From positions 1 through 7,515 of the forward strand of contig VSOB01000129.1 of the NCBI GenBank assembly GCA_009774625.1: DNA of 7,515 nucleotides, in the 5' to 3' direction. Position 1 is the first letter of the stretch. Every line of letters begins with the position of its first letter. The notes below the pieces were generated by a model. That model ran no database searches. It saw only the letters and a list, made by a program, of their open reading frames with translations, and was not told where the DNA came from. Positions 1 to 5,550 of this stretch are shown piece after piece. Both the position numbers and the translations under genes were made by a program. The DNA comes from Lachnospiraceae bacterium (lineage in GTDB: Bacteria; Bacillota; Clostridia; Lachnospirales; Lachnospiraceae).

Positions 1-174
1 TCTGCAGAGCAGCAGAATCAGGCGGAAAAAATGAAAGACTGCCTGGAGGACTTTGCGTCTGTTCAGGAGAGAAGGGCCTATATCCAGGGATATGCGGACT
101 GTGTGCAGGTGCTGTTTCATATGGGATTATTAAGGGAAACAGAAGGGTTAAAGTGGCCGGAAAAGATGGAATAA
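1..174 (+). CDS. C-terminal 57 residues of an unrecognised protein (5' truncated)
   Basis: Frame 1 is open from the first base to a TAA at 172-174. It encodes a hydrophilic, probably helical tail with many Glu, Lys and Gln residues, then a stretch around YIQGYADCVQVLFHMGLL (residues 28-45). There is no signal peptide or membrane segment in the visible part. An in-frame ATG at 31 would give a 47-residue protein, but no convincing Shine-Dalgarno precedes it, so the true start is probably upstream of the window. A Rho-independent terminator begins about 70 nt after the stop, as expected for the last gene of a unit. The pattern is vaguely like small helical clostridial proteins of unknown function, but I do not recognise the family and assign no role. 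Confidence 0.6.
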   Translation, partial: SAEQQNQAEKMKDCLEDFASVQERRAYIQGYADCVQVLFHMGLLRETEGLKWPEKME

Positions 175-243
175 AGTGGAGATACGGAAGGAATGCTTTG
201 TCTGAATGGTTTAAAGCAGATACAGGACAGGAAAATAATTGCA

Positions 244-277
244 GGGCGGCAATCGTTTGTGATGGCCGTCCTTTTTT
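244..277 (+). terminator. Rho-independent terminator after the first gene
   Basis: Arms GGGCGGCAAT (244-253) and ATGGCCGTCC (262-271) form a 10-position stem with one G-U pair and one A-G mismatch, closing an 8-nt loop. Six T residues (272-277) follow at once. It lies between the first gene's stop and the response regulator promoter, so it insulates the two-component operon from upstream transcription. A smaller hairpin without a T-run (TGCTTT 194-199 with AAAGCA 213-218) lies just upstream and is probably incidental. Confidence 0.8.
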
Positions 278-338
278 CGGTAAAGGGGAATTTCAGAACA
301 TTTTATCTGGTTTCAATATAAATATCTTTCCGTGATTT

Positions 339-358
339 TTGAGATTTCTTTGAGATTT
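339..358 (+). promoter_or_regulatory. Tandem direct-repeat operator before the response regulator gene
   Basis: TTGAGATTT occurs twice, at 339-347 and 350-358, in the same orientation with an 11-bp start-to-start period. Direct repeats one helical turn apart are the typical binding site of OmpR/PhoB-family dimers that bind head to tail. The same motif precedes the ATPase gene at 2191-2210. Binding by the adjacent response regulator is inferred from this shared motif and its location. The site ends only 6 bp before the predicted -10 box, so it lies across the -35 and spacer region. Confidence 0.7.
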
Positions 359-361
359 ATG

Positions 362-370
362 TGATATGAT
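362..370 (+). promoter_or_regulatory. Extended -10 promoter of the two-component operon
   Basis: TGA then TATGAT (-10 at 365-370) matches the TG-N-TATAAT extended -10 form, which can work without a good -35 box. TTGAGA at 339-344 resembles a -35 but is 20 bp away, and TTGAGA at 350-355 is only 9 bp away. Transcription would begin near 377, giving a leader of about 25 nt before the response regulator start codon. Confidence 0.55.
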
Positions 371-401
371 GTGAAAAACTCTGTGGGAAGGAAGTCAGAG
401 C

Positions 402-1073
402 ATGAAACAGAAATTATTGATTGTGGATGATGAACAGGGAATTGTGGATACTATGAAAAGTTATTTTTCGGCGGAGTATGAGATTCTGACTGCCTGCAAT
501 GGACAGGAAGCGGTCCGGAAGGCCCAGGAGCAGCCGGACCTGATCCTGCTGGATATCAACATGCCGGGGATGGACGGCCTTTCCGTCTGCAGGAGCATCC
601 GGGGACATGTGCGCTGCCCTATTCTTTTCCTGACCGCCCGTGTGGAATCCGCAGATCAGATTCTGGGATTTCAGGCAGGCGGGGACGATTACATTGTGAA
701 GCCCTTTGACCTGGAGGAATTAAATGCGAGGGTGGCCGCGCACCTGCGGAGAGAACAGAGGCGGCAGAATTCTTCGGCGGTAAAGTTTTTCGGAACCCTC
801 GCCATAGATTATACAGCCCGTACCGTAACCATAAACGGGGAGTCGGTGGCGTTTTCCAGGCGGGAGTTTGATATCCTGGAGCTGTTGTCCCTGCATGCGG
901 GGCAGGTGTTTGACCGGGAGCGCATCTACGAAAGCGTCTGGGGAATGGATGGGGAGGGCAGCAGCGACGTGGTGATGGAGCATATCCGAAAGATTCGGGC
1001 AAAGCTGGCGGCCCATACATTTACCGGCTATATTGAAACGGTCTGGGGGTGCGGATACCGATGGAACGGCTGA
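402..1073 (+). CDS. OmpR/PhoB-family (VanR-like) response regulator
   Basis: This is a cytoplasmic DNA-binding regulator, phosphorylated by the kinase encoded next to it. It has 223 residues, the usual length for the family. The receiver domain (about 3-116) shows the acidic pair D9/D10, phospho-acceptor D51 in LLDINMPGMDG, T78 in FLTAR and K100 in IVKPF, so all catalytic positions are intact. A winged-helix output domain (about 127-222) contains FSRREFDILELL and ends in the typical IETVWGCGYRW. The ATG follows a purine-rich ribosome site (AAGGAAG) about 9 nt upstream. The kinase gene overlaps its 3' end, so the two are translationally coupled. The repeat at 339-358 suggests autoregulation, and its copy at 2191-2210 suggests control of the ABC transporter. 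The signal is unknown. Confidence 0.95.
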   Translation: MKQKLLIVDDEQGIVDTMKSYFSAEYEILTACNGQEAVRKAQEQPDLILLDINMPGMDGLSVCRSIRGHVRCPILFLTARVESADQILGFQAGGDDYIVKPFDLEELNARVAAHLRREQRRQNSSAVKFFGTLAIDYTARTVTINGESVAFSRREFDILELLSLHAGQVFDRERIYESVWGMDGEGSSDVVMEHIRKIRAKLAAHTFTGYIETVWGCGYRWNG

Positions 1074-2194
1074 AAAATATGGAACTGAAACGCTGTTTTT
1101 TCCTGCTGTCTGTTTTGTGTCTGGCAACAGCGCTTTTTCTGACCTTTGCAATATATCTGCTTTGTGCAAAGGCTGCGGAGCGGTTTCCGAGTGGCGGGAT
1201 TTCCATTGACTTTGATGGCATGGTTACGGAACTGGCCGAACCTGACCCGCAGCAAAGGCAGATCCTGAAACTGCTTGGCAGTATTCAGCTATTTTCTGCG
1301 GTTTTGCTCCCTGCAGGGGGATTGGGTATTGCCGGGATTCTGTTCTATCATCTGAAGCTGAAAAACCCTATCGCGGTTCTTCAGATGGGAACTGAGCGCA
1401 TCCGAAGCCATGACCTTAACTTTTCCCTGCCGGAGATATCGGCGGACGAACTGGGACAGATCTGTGTCGGATTTGAGATGATGAGGGCGGAGCTTTTAAA
1501 AACGAACCGGGAGCTGTGGCATCAGGCGGAGGAACGAAAACGGCTCAATGCGGCCTTTGCCCACGACCTGAGAAATCCTGTCACAGTCCTGAAGGGAAGC
1601 ATCCGACTGATGAAAAGCGGCCGGGCGGATGAGCACACGCTGGAGCGGATGGACCGCTATGTGCAACGGATCGAACAGTATGTGGAAGCCATGAGCAGTA
1701 TCCAGAGGTTGGAACAGCTGCAGGTGCGGCCCTGTGAGATGACCGGTTCTGTACTGCGGGAGGAGCTGGAAGAGACCGCGCGTCTGCTTGCCCCGGGGAC
1801 GGATATCCGTTTGTCCGTAACGGATCTGGGAACCATCCGGATAGACCATGGGATTTTTCTGACCGTGGCCGAAAACATCATTGGAAACGCGGCCCGTTTT
1901 GCCCATGAAAAACTGGAAATCCGTCTTACTCAGGCGGGAGATGTTCTGGGCCTTATCGTCTCGGATGACGGCCCCGGTTTTCCGGCAGAACTGGTGAAAA
2001 ATGGTCCGAAGCCCTTTGGAAAACTGGAGGAAAGCCCGGAGCACCTCGGCATGGGGCTTTACGGCAGCAGCCTGCTCTGCCTGAAACACGGCGGGGAACT
2101 GCAGATGAAAAATCTTCCGGCCGGGGGTGCGGAGGTTACCGCTTTTTTCGTATTACAAAAAACCTGTTCAGAGAAGAAAATTGAAAAATCTTGA
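1061..2194 (+). CDS. Membrane sensor histidine kinase, partner of the response regulator
   Basis: The 377-residue kinase senses a signal at the membrane and should phosphorylate D51 of the adjacent regulator. It has TM1 (about 12-35), an external loop of about 37 residues (36-72), TM2 (about 73-95) and a HAMP-like linker (about 97-148). The HisKA box is AFAHDLRNPV with phospho-accepting H168; D169 and N172 occupy the kinase and phosphatase positions. The ATPase domain has an N box (AENIIGNAARFA, N272/N276), a G1 box (SDDGPGF, D303) and a G2 box (HLGMGLYGSS). The loop is larger than in BceS-type intramembrane sensors, so the protein may detect a ligand itself. I prefer ATG 1061 because GGGGGTG (1045-1051) is well spaced before it; GTG 1049 would add four residues. 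It overlaps the regulator gene by 13 nt, and its TGA lies inside the second operator. Confidence 0.93.
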   Translation: MERLKNMELKRCFFLLSVLCLATALFLTFAIYLLCAKAAERFPSGGISIDFDGMVTELAEPDPQQRQILKLLGSIQLFSAVLLPAGGLGIAGILFYHLKLKNPIAVLQMGTERIRSHDLNFSLPEISADELGQICVGFEMMRAELLKTNRELWHQAEERKRLNAAFAHDLRNPVTVLKGSIRLMKSGRADEHTLERMDRYVQRIEQYVEAMSSIQRLEQLQVRPCEMTGSVLREELEETARLLAPGTDIRLSVTDLGTIRIDHGIFLTVAENIIGNAARFAHEKLEIRLTQAGDVLGLIVSDDGPGFPAELVKNGPKPFGKLEESPEHLGMGLYGSSLLCLKHGGELQMKNLPAGGAEVTAFFVLQKTCSEKKIEKS

Positions 2195-2210
2195 GCGTTT
2201 CTTGAGATTT
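2191..2210 (+). promoter_or_regulatory. Tandem direct-repeat operator before the ABC transporter
   Basis: TTGAGCGTT (2191-2199) and TTGAGATTT (2202-2210) repeat with the same 11-bp period as the site at 339-358. The downstream half matches exactly and the upstream half matches in 7 of 9 positions. A further weaker copy, TTGAAAAAT, starts at 2181. The kinase TGA (2192-2194) is part of the first half-site. Relative to the predicted start of transcription near 2245 the box spans about -54 to -35, the normal position for a PhoB-type activator that replaces a weak -35 element. Confidence 0.7.
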
Positions 2211-2216
2211 ACCCAT

Positions 2217-2303
2217 TACACTCTCCTTAGGGTATTATAAAATCCGCATCCACGGCTGTCAGCCGATGAAAATGCGGAAATAGAAACAGGAGAGTGTATT
2301 TTT
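2217..2303 (+). promoter_or_regulatory. ATPase leader: inverted repeat over the ribosome binding site
   Basis: TACACTCTCCT (2217-2227) is the perfect reverse complement of AGGAGAGTGTA (2288-2298), and the downstream arm includes the Shine-Dalgarno AGGAG of the ATPase gene. Between the arms lie the predicted -10 box and a second structure: TCCGCAT (2243-2249) pairs with ATGCGGA (2272-2278) and encloses CGGCT (2253-2257) paired with AGCCG (2261-2265). Only RNA started upstream of 2217 can form the long stem. Five T residues (2299-2303) directly follow the downstream arm, so a weak terminator or attenuator role is an alternative to sequestering the ribosome site. Confidence 0.55.
2233..2238 (+). 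promoter_or_regulatory. -10 box of the ABC transporter promoter
   Basis: TATTAT (2233-2238) within an AT-rich patch is a good -10 box; the overlapping TATAAA at 2236-2241 is an alternative. No good -35 lies 16-18 bp upstream, which fits a promoter that depends on an activator bound at the operator ending at 2210. The predicted start near 2245 leaves a leader of about 60 nt. Confidence 0.5.
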
Positions 2304-2978
2304 ATGAAAATTGAAGCAAAAGAACTTTCAAAGATTTACGGGAAGGGGGAAAGCCAGGTGACGGCCCTGGACCGGGTATCGCTCCGGATTATGCAGGGGG
2401 ATTTCCTTTCCATTACGGGACCATCCGGCAGCGGGAAGAGCACCCTGCTCCATCTGCTGTCCGGGCTGGATGAGCCGACCTGCGGCCGTCTGACCTATGA
2501 CGGGAAGGATATTTACAGTCTTTCGGACCGGGAGAGGTCCGCATTCCGGCGCAGGAGCATCGGTTTTGTCTTTCAGCAGTTTCATCTGCTCCCGGTCCTG
2601 ACCGCCCGGGAAAATATCCTGATGCCCCTGCTCCTTGACAAAAAACAGCCGGACGAGGCGTATTTTCAGCGGCTGTCGCAGCTTTTGGGCATTGGCAGCC
2701 GGTTAAGCCACCTGCCCTGCGAGCTTTCCGGAGGGCAGCAGCAGAGGGTGGCCATTGCGCGTGCGCTGATTGCAAAGCCAGACGTGATTTTCGCAGACGA
2801 ACCCACCGGAAATCTGGACAGCAAAAGCGGCGGGGAAGTGATGGAAATGCTGCGGGCAATTCAAAAAGAAATGGGGAAAACCCTGGTTATCATTACCCAC
2901 GACAGCCGTGTGGCGGGGATGGCCGACCGGCGGTTGTCCATTGTGGACGGCGTGCTGACGGAGGTGGCAGGAAGATGA
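2304..2978 (+). CDS. ABC transporter ATPase, MacB/LolD/BceA type
   Basis: This cytoplasmic ATPase of 224 residues is typical in length for the exporter and mechanotransmission family that pairs with FtsX-like permeases. It has Walker A GPSGSGKST (39-47), the Q-loop at Q91 in FVFQQFHLLP, signature LSGGQQQR (141-148), Walker B with DE at 165-166 in IFADEPTGNLD, D-loop residues following it, and switch H199 in IITH. All motifs are intact, so it should hydrolyse ATP. Its ATG follows AGGAGAG (2288-2294) by about 10 nt; that ribosome site lies in an inverted-repeat arm. Its stop overlaps the permease start (ATGA), so the two subunits are coupled. In this family such pairs handle antimicrobial peptides, lipoproteins or signals; the substrate here is unknown. 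Confidence 0.95.
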   Translation: MKIEAKELSKIYGKGESQVTALDRVSLRIMQGDFLSITGPSGSGKSTLLHLLSGLDEPTCGRLTYDGKDIYSLSDRERSAFRRRSIGFVFQQFHLLPVLTARENILMPLLLDKKQPDEAYFQRLSQLLGIGSRLSHLPCELSGGQQQRVAIARALIAKPDVIFADEPTGNLDSKSGGEVMEMLRAIQKEMGKTLVIITHDSRVAGMADRRLSIVDGVLTEVAGR

Positions 2979-5479
2979 AAAACTATCGTACTCTGGCACG
3001 GAAAGAGGTGCTTTCACAGAAACTGACGTCTTTTCTCATTCTGACTGCTGTGATCCTGTCTACCATGATGACCGCCGCGGTGGGGCAGTCCGCAGGCGTG
3101 CTTTCCGCCATGCGCCAGCAGCAGGCCATCGCCATCGGCGGGGACCGTTATGCGACCTTTGTACAGCTGACGGAGGAAAAGGCACAAATGCTGGAAAAGG
3201 ATCCCCGCCTGTCCTATGCCGGACGTTTTGTTCCGCTGGGGGATCAGAAGCTGAATGACCAGCTTTCCCTGGATCTGGCGGAATACTGGGAGGACGGGAT
3301 TTCCACAAGGCCCGCATACTCCCGTCTGGCGCAGGGAAGGCTTCCGCAGGCGCCTATGGAGATTGCTCTGCCGGAAGACGCATTGCAGTTTCTTGGATTT
3401 ACCGGGCAGGTGGGGGATCAGATTTCCCTTTCCCTTTCCAAAGCCCTGCGACATGGGATTGTGGCGGATGCTTATGATTATACGGCGGAGTTTACCCTGG
3501 TGGGGATCACAGAGAGCAATTTCCTGGGTTATACCGGGGGCCATATCCTGGGCCTGGCGGGGCAGGGAACGGCAAAAGCGGTCCTTCCCCCGGAGTATCT
3601 CTATTATAGTGTGGATATCCGCACCGAAAGCAAAAAGAATTTTCAGTCCGTGATGGACGACTTGGGCGAAAAGCTGGAGATTCATGAACTGGACACCCTT
3701 TACAATGTCCCTCTTTTGAACGCCCTTGGGATTTCCTTTGATGCGGAAGCGGCGGATACGGGGCTGGCCGTGGATGATACGGGCTTTTCCTGGCTGGTGT
3801 TTGCGGGGGTGCTGGTAGTCAGTTTAATTTTGCTTGCGGCGGGACTGGTGATTTACAATATCCTGAAGATTGCGGTTGCCCGGCGTCTTGGACAGTACGG
3901 CACGCTCCGGGCATTGGGGGCGGAGAAAGGGCAGCTTTATCGGATCGTTGCCGCAGAGATTCTGTATCTTTGCATGGCGGGGATTCCTGCGGGTCTGCTG
4001 CTTGGCGCCCTGTCCGCAAAGGGAATTCTGTCCGCGGCCTTAAATCAGCTCTCGCCGGAAATGTTCCTGGCGGGGGACAGCGAACAGCTCCAGGCGTTGA
4101 TTGACGCAAACAGCACGGGAAAATGGGGGTATCTGCTGATCAGCGCTTTCATAACACTTCTGTTTGCGTTTCTGGCGGCGGCCCCGGCGGCCCGGTTTGC
4201 GGCCAGAGTTTCCCCGGTCAGGGCCATGTCGGGAACCGGCGTACCGGTGAAGCGCAGAAATCGGAACACGGGAAAGATCCGCAGCTTTGAACGGTATTAT
4301 GCCAGGCTGAATCTGAGCCGGAGCAGGGGACGGACGGCGGTGACGGTTCTGTCCCTGGTCATGAGCATTACGGTCTTTCTCACACTGCAGAGCTTTTTGT
4401 CCCTGCTTGGCGTATTCGGTTCCCTGTCAGAACACCTGGGGGATTATTCCATAGTCAATCCGTATGAGGGCATTTCCCCAAAGGAGCTTCAGGAAATGGA
4501 AGCGGATGAAAAGGTAGAAAAGGTGGCGGCACAGCAGTTTTCCCTCTATGAGCTGGATGAACAAAACCGGCCAAAAGGGGTGGAGACGGATATCACACTG
4601 GGGATTGGGGAGACGTTTCAGATCTTCGGATTCAATGATATCTGGATGGACTATGCATTCGCTTCCCGGCTTACAGAAGAGCAGCTGGAACAGTTAAAAG
4701 CAGGGGAGGGCTGTGTGATCCGCAATCCCATCCCCATGGAGATTGAGGGGGTATCTTTCGGCACGACCCATGTGGAGGAAGGAAGCACGGTTACGGTGTC
4801 CGGGAAAAAACTGCCGGTTTTGCTGTCCATGGAGGGCTATGACGGCTATTTCAGCGTGGGCAACAGCGGGTTTGTGAACGGAGTCCAGGTGCTGGTCAGC
4901 GACCGGATTTATTCCAGCCTTACAGGGACGGATACTTATGCGGAACTTAGGCCGGGATTAACTGCAGGCGCCGACCGGGCAGCCTTTGACCGGGTGCTGG
5001 AGGAATTCTGCCGGCGGGTGCCGGGGACGGTCACGGTGTCCTATGAACAGACGGACCGCCAGTATGAGGAAAGCGGGGCCCAGATCCGTCTGCTGGCCTG
5101 GGACCTGATTCTGTTCATCGGCCTCATAGGAATCCTGAATATCGTCAATACGGTTTATACGAATATCCATACAAGGATCACGGAGATCGGCATACAGCGG
5201 GCCATGGGTATGAGCGCGGGAAGCCTGTACCGGGTATTTCTGTGGGAAGGGTTCTATTATGGCATCCGTGCGGCGGTGATCGGGTGTATCACCGGATATA
5301 TCGGCAGGGTATTTGTGGAGGCCGGGGCAGCGGATGCCCTGCGGCTGACGGCAGTTCCTGTGGTTCCTATGGCCTGCGCATCGCTTTTTGCCATCGGAGC
5401 CTGTATCCTGGCAACCTGTATTCCACTTTGGAAGATCAGCAGGATGAGCATTGTGGATTCCATTGAACTTGTGGAATAA
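2975..5479 (+). CDS. FtsX-like ABC transporter permease, eight predicted TM helices
   Basis: This 834-residue membrane partner of the upstream ATPase has an internally duplicated plan: TM1 (about 18-36), an external domain of about 235 residues, TM2-4 (about 272-294, 329-351, 386-408), then TM5 (about 454-478), a second external domain of about 230 residues, and TM6-8 (about 708-730, 762-782, 797-819). Each half carries the FtsX-type cytoplasmic segment after its second helix: RRLGQYGTLRALGA in the first half and RITEIGIQRAMGMS in the second. These are the expected contacts with the ATPase. The C-terminus SIVDSIELVE is typical of the family. Two large external domains differ from the ten-TM, single-loop plan of BceB, so a bacitracin-type detoxification role should not be assumed. 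It overlaps the ATPase gene by 4 nt. The substrate is unknown; export or extraction of a peptide or lipid is inferred from the family. Confidence 0.93.
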   Translation: MKNYRTLARKEVLSQKLTSFLILTAVILSTMMTAAVGQSAGVLSAMRQQQAIAIGGDRYATFVQLTEEKAQMLEKDPRLSYAGRFVPLGDQKLNDQLSLDLAEYWEDGISTRPAYSRLAQGRLPQAPMEIALPEDALQFLGFTGQVGDQISLSLSKALRHGIVADAYDYTAEFTLVGITESNFLGYTGGHILGLAGQGTAKAVLPPEYLYYSVDIRTESKKNFQSVMDDLGEKLEIHELDTLYNVPLLNALGISFDAEAADTGLAVDDTGFSWLVFAGVLVVSLILLAAGLVIYNILKIAVARRLGQYGTLRALGAEKGQLYRIVAAEILYLCMAGIPAGLLLGALSAKGILSAALNQLSPEMFLAGDSEQLQALIDANSTGKWGYLLISAFITLLFAFLAAAPAARFAARVSPVRAMSGTGVPVKRRNRNTGKIRSFERYYARLNLSRSRGRTAVTVLSLVMSITVFLTLQSFLSLLGVFGSLSEHLGDYSIVNPYEGISPKELQEMEADEKVEKVAAQQFSLYELDEQNRPKGVETDITLGIGETFQIFGFNDIWMDYAFASRLTEEQLEQLKAGEGCVIRNPIPMEIEGVSFGTTHVEEGSTVTVSGKKLPVLLSMEGYDGYFSVGNSGFVNGVQVLVSDRIYSSLTGTDTYAELRPGLTAGADRAAFDRVLEEFCRRVPGTVTVSYEQTDRQYEESGAQIRLLAWDLILFIGLIGILNIVNTVYTNIHTRITEIGIQRAMGMSAGSLYRVFLWEGFYYGIRAAVIGCITGYIGRVFVEAGAADALRLTAVPVVPMACASLFAIGACILATCIPLWKISRMSIVDSIELVE

Positions 5480-5491
5480 GAACCCGGAGTC

Positions 5492-5520
5492 TTCTCAAAA
5501 TCGGTCAACAGGATTATAAT
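5492..5520 (+). promoter_or_regulatory. SigmaA-type promoter for the fusion acetyltransferase gene
   Basis: A consensus -10 TATAAT (5515-5520) follows a partial -35 TTCTCA (5492-5497, 4 of 6) with a 17-bp spacer. It lies in the 71-nt gap after the permease gene. No strong terminator is visible in this gap, so transcription from the ABC operon may also continue into the next gene. The TTGAGATTT operator is not repeated here. Confidence 0.55.
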
Positions 5521-5550
5521 AGAAGAAACGTTTTTCGGAAGGAGAGATAC

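Noticed and set aside
153..335. Possible 60-residue + strand gene from GTG 153
   Set aside because: It overlaps the end of the first gene, reads straight through the terminator hairpin, lacks a ribosome site and has unstructured composition.
619..1020. Long open frame on the - strand inside the regulator gene
   Set aside because: It is antisense to an intact regulator with all conserved residues, is rich in Pro, Arg and Ser as expected of a GC-rich shadow frame, and has no recognisable motif.
3014..3685. 223-residue open frame on the - strand inside the permease gene
   Set aside because: It is antisense to the first external domain of the permease, with no ribosome site or known motif. The + strand frame is clearly the real one.
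5490..5535. Possible terminator between the permease and the fusion gene (TCTTCT/AGAAGA with TTTTT)
   Set aside because: The stem is only about 6 AT-rich pairs with a long loop, and the T-run does not follow it directly. The same bases better fit a promoter.
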